Of a stretch of DNA of 64,000 nt, positions 18,252 through 25,609 are shown piece after piece. Position numbers and translations under genes: made by a program. The DNA comes from Bacteroidota bacterium (lineage in GTDB: Bacteria; Bacteroidota; Bacteroidia; Flavobacteriales_E; Vicingaceae), in the NCBI GenBank assembly GCA_016183805.1, contig JACPDX010000029.1, positions 5,290 to 69,289 on the forward strand. The letters are read 5' to 3'. The notes under the pieces are model-generated. The model had not been told where the DNA came from. It saw only the letters and a program-made list of their open reading frames with translations, and searched no databases. The first letter of the stretch is position 1, and each line of letters opens with the position of its first letter.

Positions 18252-20638
18252 GACTTTTTGTTTTTTCGTTTTAACAAACCTGTTTTTTGTTCTTCTTCAT
18301 AATAGCCGTAACCATATCCGTAGCCATAACCATAGCCATACGAAGAGCCTTTGGTGTTTACAGCATTAAACAATACGGATGCATTTCTTAGTTTTCCTTC
18401 CCTATACAGTTCGCCAACATGAGAAAGATGGTCTTTTTTTGTTACGTTTTGACGAACCACAAAGATTAAAGCATCACTATATTTTTCTAAAAGTAAGGCA
18501 TCGGTAACCAGTCCAATAGGTGGTGAATCGATAACAACAGTATCATATTTACTTTTTAATAACTCAATTAATTCATCCATTTTTGAATTCATTATTAGTT
18601 CAGAAGGATTTGGGGGTATTGGTCCGGACGGAATGATATCTAGATTTTCAACACCCGATTTCTGAATAATAGCATCAATATCTTCAGCACCAATTAGGAA
18701 CGAACTGATACCTTTGTCATTAGAAATATTAAAGTCTCCAACGATTTTTGGTTTTCTTAAATCCATTCCTAAAAGAACGGTTTTATTTCCGGAAGCAGCA
18801 ATTATAGAAGATAAATTCATAGCAGTATAGGTTTTCCCTTCCGACCCTACTGAAGAAGTAATTAAAATTACTTTTTGTTCTTTACCTGCGGCGAAATATT
18901 TTAAATTGGTTCTTACCGACCTGAACGATTCTGCAATTAATGATTTTGGTTTTTCTGATACGATGAGTGCATAACCTTCTTTACTTAACCCAACTATGCC
19001 TAAAATAGGCATTTTAGTTAATTTTTCGATGGTTTTTTTATCTCTAACAGTATCATTTAATTGATCTTTGATAAATATTAACCCTGTTGGAAGTAAAAGG
19101 GATAAAAGCAAGGCTAATGAATAGCTTTTGTTTGGTAAAGGTCTGATAGGATAAGGAGTTGATCGAGCTTCTTCGATAATTCGATTATCGGATACCGAAG
19201 CTGCTAATGCTAATGATGTTTCAGCTTCTTTTTGCAACAGATACAAATACAAACTTTCTTTTACCCTATATTCCCGTTCTATACCAACTAATTCCCGTTC
19301 AGTTTTTGGTATTGTACTTAGTTCTCTCTCTAATAATCCTAAAGTTCTTGTAGATTCTCTTTTCGATGAAATTAAACCATCTTTAATACTGTTGATATTT
19401 TGAAGTAATTTTTTTCTGGTATATTCTATTTGTTGGTTAATCAAATTTAAAGATGGATTTTCGCCCTTTGTTTCATTACCAATTTTTTGCTTTTTTATTT
19501 CTAAATCTGTTATCTGTCCAATCAAATTTATTAGTAAAGGGTCGTTTATACCTAATGACGATGGTGCAATATCTGCAAGACTTTTATTGTCGTTTACATA
19601 ACCATTTAAGTAGTCGATAAAACTTAATTGCAAGTTGATATTTGACAAGTCGTGGTCGGCAGATTGAACATTTTCTAAAACCATTTGTGATTTTGCACTA
19701 ACATCAGTAATGCCTTTTTTTACTTTAAAATCTTGTCTTGCTGTTTCAATCTGTTTTAATTCTGTTGAAATAGATTGCAATTGATTGTTAATGAATAAGG
19801 CTGTGCTACTGGCTATTTTATTTTTTTCGAGAATATCGTTTTCCAGATAAACTTTAACAAGTGTATTCAAAAAATCTATTCCTCTTTGTGGTATTTCATC
19901 TTCAATACTTAGTACAATTATCGATGAACTTTTCCCAGGCAGCTCTATAGTAAGTTTTGCCCTATAAAATTCTACCGTATTAGTAAGGTTATTAAATTTT
20001 ACTCTAAATTTTCTTTTTTCGTAAGATTGGTTATTAAATGAGGTGGCATCAAAATGAGTTCTTTTGTTTACAGTAAAAACACCAACCGGGAGATAAACTT
20101 TTTCTCCAAACAAATGTTTATTCCGATAACTGTCATTGGTTTGTTCTATTTGATAATCTAACTCATACGAGTTTTCATCTAATATATTGATGTTAAAGAA
20201 ATTGCTATAAGCATAAAAGTTAAGTGAATCATAATTAATGATAAATGGCGATTCGGTGTACAATTGGCTCTTTTTTACATTACCAACCAAATAATATAAA
20301 ACATCTAACTCTAAATGTTGAAGTGCCTTTTTTAGGAGGTTACGCGATTTTAATATTTCAATCTCATTTTCAATATTTTTCTTGGCATTGTAAACATCTA
20401 AATCTCTCAACAGTTCTTGAGTACCAATACTTGAGCTATTATCATCTTTAATTAAAATTTTAGCAGAAACATTATAAATAGGTTTCACATACCAATTGTA
20501 AAAATATGCACAACTAAACCCAATAATCAATGCTATCACATAGATGTACCAATAACGTAAATAACTAAAAAGAAACTCTTTTAGATTAAAATTATCGTGT
20601 TCATTTTCAATATTATCTGTTGGCGTATTCTCTTGCAT
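18248..20638 (-). CDS. Wzc-type polysaccharide co-polymerase with BY-kinase domain
   Basis: A 796-residue protein. Membrane spans near residues 32-55 and 510-530 flank a large periplasmic part with coiled-coil character (Wzz domain first, GNVR-like region later). The cytoplasmic kinase has Walker A SSVGSEGKT (Lys602), Walker A' LLGMDLRKP and Walker B TVVIDSPPIG. The tail is an alternating Gly-Tyr run followed by YYEEE, a tyrosine cluster for autophosphorylation. It controls chain length and export of the surface glycan. A Wza partner is not in the window. Confidence 0.92.
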   Translation of the reverse strand: MQENTPTDNIENEHDNFNLKEFLFSYLRYWYIYVIALIIGFSCAYFYNWYVKPIYNVSAKILIKDDNSSSIGTQELLRDLDVYNAKKNIENEIEILKSRNLLKKALQHLELDVLYYLVGNVKKSQLYTESPFIINYDSLNFYAYSNFFNINILDENSYELDYQIEQTNDSYRNKHLFGEKVYLPVGVFTVNKRTHFDATSFNNQSYEKRKFRVKFNNLTNTVEFYRAKLTIELPGKSSSIIVLSIEDEIPQRGIDFLNTLVKVYLENDILEKNKIASSTALFINNQLQSISTELKQIETARQDFKVKKGITDVSAKSQMVLENVQSADHDLSNINLQLSFIDYLNGYVNDNKSLADIAPSSLGINDPLLINLIGQITDLEIKKQKIGNETKGENPSLNLINQQIEYTRKKLLQNINSIKDGLISSKRESTRTLGLLERELSTIPKTERELVGIEREYRVKESLYLYLLQKEAETSLALAASVSDNRIIEEARSTPYPIRPLPNKSYSLALLLSLLLPTGLIFIKDQLNDTVRDKKTIEKLTKMPILGIVGLSKEGYALIVSEKPKSLIAESFRSVRTNLKYFAAGKEQKVILITSSVGSEGKTYTAMNLSSIIAASGNKTVLLGMDLRKPKIVGDFNISNDKGISSFLIGAEDIDAIIQKSGVENLDIIPSGPIPPNPSELIMNSKMDELIELLKSKYDTVVIDSPPIGLVTDALLLEKYSDALIFVVRQNVTKKDHLSHVGELYREGKLRNASVLFNAVNTKGSSYGYGYGYGYGYGYYEEEQKTGLLKRKNKKS

Positions 20639-20655
20639 TTTATTATTTTACCCTA

Positions 20656-20663
20656 CAAAAATA
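20656..20663 (-). promoter_or_regulatory. -7 box for the Wzc-Wzx unit
   Basis: TATTTTTG on the minus strand, 17 nt before the ATG at 20638. No TTG at ideal spacing. Confidence 0.4.
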
Positions 20664-20731
20664 CATGTTTTATGTTAAATGTTTACGAAGTTGAAAGACC
20701 GAAGTATCTCCTTACTTCATACTTGGTTTTT

Positions 20732-21982
20732 TTATTTTACCACTATTATTTCTACCCGTATATTTTGCATGGCTTGTTTCATGTTTTTTGGTTTTTCAAC
20801 AATCATGCGGTCGCCACCATAACCAATGGTTTGTATTTGAGTTTCTTTAACACCGTTTTTTACCAAATAATCTTTAATTTTTTCGGCTCTTAATTTTGAT
20901 AGTTTTTTTGCTGACCCGCTAAAATTCCATTCTTCTCCCAGATGGGCATTTTTAGCGATTTTCTTTACCGTTTTATTCCCGTTGGTATGCCCTTGTATTT
21001 CAAATAAATACTCACTATTTTCAAGCATAAACTTGTTTAATTTTAACAGCTCCTGAGTAGATTCATCTTTTAAAGCGTATGAATTGGGGTGAAAATAAAT
21101 TTTATGCATTACAATTTTTTCGCCCACTTTTATGGGAGTTAATTCAATTTTGATAGGAGTTAAAATATTTTCGATGGTATCAACAAATGGTTCATAACCC
21201 AATTTATTAATCGAAATAATAATTTTATCACCGATAATATCTGATGTCATAAATCCACTCGAAACTTCAGCTTTTAATTGTTGTTTTATGTTGCCTGTAA
21301 AATTCTTTAGTACAACATCGGCTTCAATTTCTTTTTGAGTGTTTTTATTTATTACCACTCCTTTAATTATAGGGTTATTTATTATGGTATCAATTGCCGT
21401 ATCAAGAACTGTATCAATTATCTGTTCAGTTGTTGTCATTGGAATTTCAACAATTTCTTCAACGGTATCTTTTTCAATAATGGTTGCTATAATTTCTTCT
21501 ATACAATCGTGTTGGATGGCTTTTATTAATTTTTTATCTGCTCCCGATTCTAGACTCAGGTAGTGCCCACAACCACTACCATTGAGGTGTAAAATAGAAA
21601 AATAATAAATTTCGCCTTTTTTTACGTTGATGTTACCACTGGTTTTATTTAATATCGGTGTTTCTTTTTTCCGTACAATATCATTACACAATTCCTTTCC
21701 TTTGTACCTGTAAATCAGCATATCGTAACTATCTTCTTTGTTTATTGAAGCTAATTCGAACAATAACTTACCATCTGACTTAACTACTATTTTATACCAA
21801 AAAGTATATACATCGTCGGGTTGGTAATAAATTTCGTTTGAATTGTCATCGTTAACCTTATCATCAAAAGGGAAAGAAATTGTTTCAGGATGTATGCAAG
21901 TTGGGTATTCATCTTGCGAAAATACAAGAGGTAAATTAATAAAAGAAACGAACAACAAAAAGGTAAGTTTTGCTAAATTCAT
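20732..21982 (-). CDS. OmpA-family outer-membrane protein
   Basis: About 416 residues from the ATG at 21982 (a TTG lies one codon upstream). A signal peptide ends near LPLVFSQ. The N-terminal half (about 25-160) looks like a beta-rich binding domain, followed by an acidic/threonine linker (170-205). A carboxypeptidase-like regulatory segment is at about 207-275. The C-terminal OmpA/MotB domain (about 290-416) has IQGHTNGNKT and LSKLRAEKIKDYLVKNGV, which bind peptidoglycan. It probably anchors the outer membrane to the wall. It lies 93 nt upstream of the Wzc-type gene, in the same direction. Confidence 0.85.
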   Translation of the reverse strand: MNLAKLTFLLFVSFINLPLVFSQDEYPTCIHPETISFPFDDKVNDDNSNEIYYQPDDVYTFWYKIVVKSDGKLLFELASINKEDSYDMLIYRYKGKELCNDIVRKKETPILNKTSGNINVKKGEIYYFSILHLNGSGCGHYLSLESGADKKLIKAIQHDCIEEIIATIIEKDTVEEIVEIPMTTTEQIIDTVLDTAIDTIINNPIIKGVVINKNTQKEIEADVVLKNFTGNIKQQLKAEVSSGFMTSDIIGDKIIISINKLGYEPFVDTIENILTPIKIELTPIKVGEKIVMHKIYFHPNSYALKDESTQELLKLNKFMLENSEYLFEIQGHTNGNKTVKKIAKNAHLGEEWNFSGSAKKLSKLRAEKIKDYLVKNGVKETQIQTIGYGGDRMIVEKPKNMKQAMQNIRVEIIVVK

Positions 21983-22089
21983 CAAAGTATCGTCTAAATT
22001 TTTATTTAAAAGTAAGCCCCAAATAGCAGGTGTTTTTTAAATAAAAAAAATAGTTGTTAACGCTTTGTATTTAATATTGATGAGGAAAA

Positions 22090-22812
22090 TTACTTCCCAA
22101 ACACTTTTTTCAATAAATCGGTAACTCGTGCAGCAGGATTTTCTCTTATTTGGAGTTCTTCTTTTGCTACTTGAATAAATAAACCCTGTATGGCTTTTTC
22201 TGTAACATACTCTTCTAAATTGGGGTTAACTTTTTCCACGAAAGGAATTTTATTATAGGTCGAAAAAACGGTTTCCCAATGCTTGGTTGCTCCAACCTTA
22301 TCGAGCGAAATTTTAATAATAGGTTTAAATTTTTCGGTTAAAGCATTGCCGGTTGATTTTTGCAAATACTGAGTTGCAGCATTTTTTTCGCCTTTTAAAA
22401 TGTTCATGGCATCGGTTATGGTCATTTCTTTAATGGCAGCAACAAAAAGTGGTTTTGCTGCATTGGCAGCATCTTCAGCAGCTCTGTTCATCGATAAAAT
22501 GGCTTCATCCACTTTTTTTCCTTGTCCCATTTTTCGTAGTTTTTCTTCTACATTTTTGGCTTTTTCGGGCATGGGTATTTTAATTTCAGCATCTTTAAAA
22601 TATCCATCGGGTTTCGATAGTTGGGCAACTCCTTTTTCAACACCTTTGTTTAAGGCTTCTTTTAAACCTTTTCCAACTTCTTCTTCAGTTAAAACAGTCG
22701 ATGATGGTGTTAAACTTGTTGGAATATTCTTTTTTATTTTGTTTAAAAACTGTGCATTTGATATTGCACACGAGAAGGTTAACATGAAGATTAAGGTTAT
22801 TTTTTTATTCAT
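22090..22812 (-). CDS. DUF4197 domain-containing protein
   Basis: A 240-residue secreted or periplasmic protein. The signal peptide ends near SCAISNAQ. The body is helical with EEVGKGLKEALNKGVEKGVAQL near residue 40 (the DUF4197 start), then ITDAMNILKG and a C-terminal half ending LLKKVFGK. Length and layout match DUF4197. No function is established for the family. It stands alone, with long spacers before and short ones after. Confidence 0.82.
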   Translation of the reverse strand: MNKKITLIFMLTFSCAISNAQFLNKIKKNIPTSLTPSSTVLTEEEVGKGLKEALNKGVEKGVAQLSKPDGYFKDAEIKIPMPEKAKNVEEKLRKMGQGKKVDEAILSMNRAAEDAANAAKPLFVAAIKEMTITDAMNILKGEKNAATQYLQKSTGNALTEKFKPIIKISLDKVGATKHWETVFSTYNKIPFVEKVNPNLEEYVTEKAIQGLFIQVAKEELQIRENPAARVTDLLKKVFGK

Positions 22813-23301
22813 TATTTTTTATTTTTGGTTAACGTAAAGTATTACTCATTAATGCTTGTTTTCATAAAGTATTCGTGAGTTCGCCTCGTTCAGTTCATGA
22901 GTATTTCACAGGTCATCTTCTTAAAGAATTAATTTAGCTTTATTTTTTGATACTATAACAGTGTTCTGTATTTTGTCATAATTATCATATTGAGTGAATT
23001 TTCGAAGAAATTTGTATCGAAACAAGCTATTTACTTTGTTTTTGATACAAAAATCTGAATGATTTTCAAACTGACAAAATTTATTGCCAAAAACTAATTT
23101 CACCCAACAGGTTATTTATACGTAAATTATGCAACGCTTTTAAGTATTACTACTGATTTAAAATCGTTGACAAGAATGTATTTTTGTGATAAATGTTAGG
23201 TGATAATATGCGAAATATCAATTCGTTTTATGATTATTATCATTATTTAAACATGATAGTTGTCGCAAATTTGTAGTGTTTATTGGAATATTATAAAAAT
23301 T

Positions 23302-23379
23302 ATGTTTAGTAAACAAGGATTATTAAAAGGATTATTAAAAGGATTATTAATAAGTATTGAACAATTAAAAATATTATAA
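23302..23379 (+). CDS. Possible small ORF or leader peptide (25 residues)
   Basis: ATG at 23302 opens a 25-codon frame ending TAA at 23377-23379, 18 nt before the next gene. The peptide repeats GLLK and ends in an amphipathic helix-like stretch (LLISIEQLKIL). The coding DNA contains the triple 12-mer at 23315-23350, so the repeated peptide could be only a by-product. No Shine-Dalgarno site. Expression is uncertain. Confidence 0.3.
   Translation: MFSKQGLLKGLLKGLLISIEQLKIL
23315..23350 (+). repeat. Triple tandem 12-bp repeat
   Basis: AAGGATTATTAA occurs three times without gaps or mismatches (23315-23326, 23327-23338, 23339-23350), inside the small ORF upstream of the T9SS protein. Confidence 0.85.
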
Positions 23380-23397
23380 ACTTTAAAAACTAAAACC

Positions 23398-24255
23398 ATG
23401 AAAAAAACTTTACTATCTATCACTGCTGTTATTGCTTTTGGAGCAGCAATCATTCTTTTAACCTCAGGTCAAGACGATGGGCAACTAGAGGCGTGTTCAA
23501 ATTACGATCCGATATCGAAGCTTAGTGGTGGTGCTGCCGGTGGTTATTCCGGAGACCCTGCTAACAGCAATAAAAATTGTACCAACTGTCATGCAGGCAC
23601 TGTTATTCCAACGTCTGGATTAACTACTACCAACATTCCCCCAACAGGTTATGTTCCTGGTAATACTTATATCATTACTACAGGAAAAAGTTTTACGGGG
23701 TTTGTTCGTGGTTTTCAAACCGCTGCACAGGGTGGTGGTTTGCAAAAAGGTATATTCACTGACATCAATCCAACCGAAACACTAATTAAAACAAAGACAA
23801 TAACAGGTAATGTTTTTAATTATATTGGCCATACAGATGTTAGTGCTTATGGTACTGGATTTTGGTCGTTTAACTGGACTGCACCTGCTGCAGGTTCTGG
23901 TCCTGTTACTTTTTACAGTGCATTTTTAGATGGTGATGATAGTGGTGGTACTAGTGGTGATGTAACTTATATCTCAACTACAGTCGTACAAGAAAATCTT
24001 AATGTTGGTATTGAACAAGTTTCCACTAAATCAAACATTAGTGTTTATCCTACGGTATCTAAAGGAAACTTCACCATTGAAGTTAACGAAGGTGATTACA
24101 GTATAGAAATTTACAATTTAACCGGAGAAAAAGTTTTTGAAAAAACTACCAATGCTTCTGTAGAACATGTAAGTTTAAATGTAAATAGTGGTTTGTATTT
24201 TGTAAACATTAAAAAAGACAACAAAAACACCATCAAAAAAATTGTTATTCAATAA
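23398..24255 (+). CDS. Secreted CxxCH protein with Reeler-like region and T9SS sorting domain
   Basis: A 285-residue exported protein. A signal peptide (MKKTLLSITAVIAFGAAII) is followed by CTNCH at 61-65, a c-type haem attachment motif. Residues about 75-205 are Gly/Thr-rich and resemble the Reeler-like domain of T9SS cargo (GNTYIITTG, GFWSFNWTAPAAGSGPVTFY). The C-terminus (about 215-285) is a type A T9SS sorting domain: VYPTVSKGNFTIEV, IYNLTGEKV, SGLYFVNIKK. It is expected on the cell surface or outside. Haem binding is predicted from the motif only. Confidence 0.8.
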   Translation: MKKTLLSITAVIAFGAAIILLTSGQDDGQLEACSNYDPISKLSGGAAGGYSGDPANSNKNCTNCHAGTVIPTSGLTTTNIPPTGYVPGNTYIITTGKSFTGFVRGFQTAAQGGGLQKGIFTDINPTETLIKTKTITGNVFNYIGHTDVSAYGTGFWSFNWTAPAAGSGPVTFYSAFLDGDDSGGTSGDVTYISTTVVQENLNVGIEQVSTKSNISVYPTVSKGNFTIEVNEGDYSIEIYNLTGEKVFEKTTNASVEHVSLNVNSGLYFVNIKKDNKNTIKKIVIQ

Positions 24256-24291
24256 TTGAACATTAACCAACAGTAAGTTGGGAAAAATTTT

Positions 24292-24327
24292 AAATCCGTC
24301 ATGCTTTTAGCTTGACGGATTTTTATT
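24292..24327 (+). terminator. Terminator after the T9SS protein gene
   Basis: AAATCCGTCA pairs with TGACGGATTT around an 11-nt loop and is followed by a T-rich run. Confidence 0.8.
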
Positions 24328-24400
24328 TTATCAAAAACAGAATAGGTTATTAATATCGTTTTTATTTCTTTTAATTGGTATTAATTCTACTTCGTGGTCT

Positions 24401-24408
24401 TACCTTTG
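24401..24408 (+). promoter_or_regulatory. -7 box for rnpA
   Basis: TACCTTTG lies 9 nt before the ATG at 24418. It argues against the upstream in-frame GTG at 24394 as start, because that would lie upstream of the box. Confidence 0.6.
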
Positions 24409-24417
24409 ACCTTAGTT

Positions 24418-24816
24418 ATGCAGACAAGCAATAAGTTTCCTAAAATAGAAAAATTAAAAAGCACCAAAGATATTGATGGATTGTTTAATGGTGGCAAATC
24501 AATTCATGAATCTCCTATACGAGCTATTTACAAAAAAAAAGAAGAACCTTCTAAAACATGTTTAAGCGTAGGTGTAAGTGTTCCTAAAAAATTTCATAAA
24601 CATGCTGTTGATCGAAATCTTCTAAAACGTAGAATACGAGAAGCTTATCGTTTAAACAATTATCAACTTAAACAAGCACTATTAACATCAGAAATGCAAC
24701 TGAACCTTATGTTTGTTTACGGTTCGAAACAAATATTAAGCTATAACGAAATTGAAGAAAAAATAAAAGTAATTTTAAATCGTTTAAATTCAATGTTTGG
24801 GAAAAGTGTTGAGTAA
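24418..24816 (+). CDS. rnpA: Ribonuclease P protein component
   Basis: A 132-residue protein that helps the RNase P RNA mature tRNA 5' ends. The conserved basic RNR block is [18 protein letters not shown], preceded by [15 protein letters not shown] 24418 is preferred over GTG 24394 because of the promoter box at 24401. It overlaps yidD, as is common in bacteria. Usual neighbours rpmH and yidC are not next to it here. Confidence 0.92.
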   Translation: MQTSNKFPKIEKLKSTKDIDGLFNGGKSIHESPIRAIYKKKEEPSKTCLSVGVSVPKKFHKHAVDRNLLKRRIREAYRLNNYQLKQALLTSEMQLNLMFVYGSKQILSYNEIEEKIKVILNRLNSMFGKSVE

Positions 24817-25018
24817 GTTGTTTATCTTGATAATTCGTTTTTATCAGTTGAGTATTTCGCCTATGTTGGGGCAAAATTGCCGGTACGACCCTACTTGCTC
24901 CCAATACAGCATTGAAGCGTTAAAAAAATATGGAACATTTAAAGGTGGCTGGTTAAGTTTAAAAAGAATAGGTTCTTGTCATCCTTGGGGCGGACACGGA
25001 CATGATCCAGTTCCTTAA
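24806..25018 (+). CDS. yidD: Membrane protein insertion efficiency factor YidD
   Basis: About 70 residues. [23 protein letters not shown] and the following SIEALKKYG, plus the C-terminal [17 protein letters not shown], are the YidD signature, including conserved cysteines. YidD is membrane-bound by an amphipathic helix and assists YidC-dependent insertion. No ATG is available; GTG at 24806 (giving [14 protein letters not shown]) is preferred, with TTG at 24797 or 24809 as alternatives. It overlaps the rnpA end. Confidence 0.9.
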   Translation: MLSKLFILIIRFYQLSISPMLGQNCRYDPTCSQYSIEALKKYGTFKGGWLSLKRIGSCHPWGGHGHDPVP

Positions 25019-25029
25019 CTTAAAAAAAT

Positions 25030-25597
25030 TTAACACATAGGCACATAGTTTTGAAATTGACACAAAAATATTTAGATGAATTAACTTATGAAGTAGTTGG
25101 TGCAGCTATAGAAGTTCATAAAAATTTAGGTAAAGGTTTGTTGGAAAGTGTTTATCATGAATGTCTAAAACATGAGTTAGAATTAAGGAAAATAAAATTT
25201 ATTACTGAACACAAAGTACCATTGATATACAAGGGGAAAGTTTTAGAAGTAGATTTTAGGTGCGATTTGGTTGTAGAAAGTTGTTTGGTTGTGGAGTTAA
25301 AAGCAGTTCAAGAAATGCATGGTTCTTATGAGTCGCAAGTGCTTACATACATGAAACTTTTAAACGCTCCAAAAGGGATTTTAATAAATTTTAACTGTAA
25401 TAATATTTTTAAAGAAGGACAAAAAACATACGTGAATGAGCATTTTAGTAAATTGCCAAAGAATTAATAATAACAAATAACATAGTTTCTGTCGTTGACA
25501 GAACACATAGTAAAAAAGCTATGTTTTAGAGCAAAGCGACTAAAACTTGCTTTGGAGATTTTAAAGAAAAGATGAAAACTATGTATCTATGTGTTAA
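25030..25597. mobile_element. GxxExxY element bounded by terminal inverted repeats
   Basis: The left end 25030-25052 and the right end 25575-25597 are 23-bp inverted repeats matching at 21 positions (core AACACATAGnnACATAGTTTT). They enclose the GxxExxY gene and a 107-bp tail with an internal hairpin TTCTGTC-GTT-GACAGAA (25487-25503) and further CATAG motifs. The 568-bp unit sits between yidD and ctpA. No target duplication is obvious. A non-coding relative lies at 42045-42194. Confidence 0.65.
25051..25467 (+). CDS. GxxExxY protein (PD-(D/E)XK nuclease-like family)
   Basis: A 138-residue protein. GLLESVY at about 31-37 is the naming motif. VDFRCDLVVESCLVVELKA at about 67-85 fits the D...(E)xK core of PD-(D/E)XK nucleases. 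The last part, MKLLNAPKGILINFN, is typical. The start must be TTG (25051 or 25057), as no upstream ATG exists, and it overlaps the left inverted repeat. Such genes are scattered in Bacteroidota genomes, and function is not established. Here the gene is the only one between inverted repeats, so the nuclease may act on them (inference). Confidence 0.85.
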   Translation: MKLTQKYLDELTYEVVGAAIEVHKNLGKGLLESVYHECLKHELELRKIKFITEHKVPLIYKGKVLEVDFRCDLVVESCLVVELKAVQEMHGSYESQVLTYMKLLNAPKGILINFNCNNIFKEGQKTYVNEHFSKLPKN

Positions 25598-25609
25598 AAA
25601 AATTAGAAA

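Larger units (their letters stand above)
22813..23397. other. Long intergenic region with a hairpin, -7 box and a small ORF
   Basis: This 585-bp spacer separates divergent genes. At 23011-23051, TTTGTATC-GA-AACAA pairs with TTGTT-TTT-GATACAAA to form a long stem. TATTTTTG at 23179-23186 is a plus-strand -7 candidate. A 12-bp unit repeated three times and a 25-codon ORF precede the 23398 gene (listed separately). The 60-codon minus-strand ORF at 22921-23103 shows no protein-like signal. I see no tRNA or known riboswitch. Confidence 0.5.

Noticed and set aside
22921-23103. 60-codon minus-strand ORF in the long spacer
   Set aside because: It spans a hairpin, has no recognisable motif and no promoter box upstream; probably chance.
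23315-23350. CRISPR-like array
   Set aside because: Only three direct 12-bp units with no spacers and no cas genes nearby.
24394-24417. GTG start for rnpA giving eight more residues
   Set aside because: A -7 box lies at 24401-24408, inside this extension, and ATG 24418 gives the normal N-terminus.
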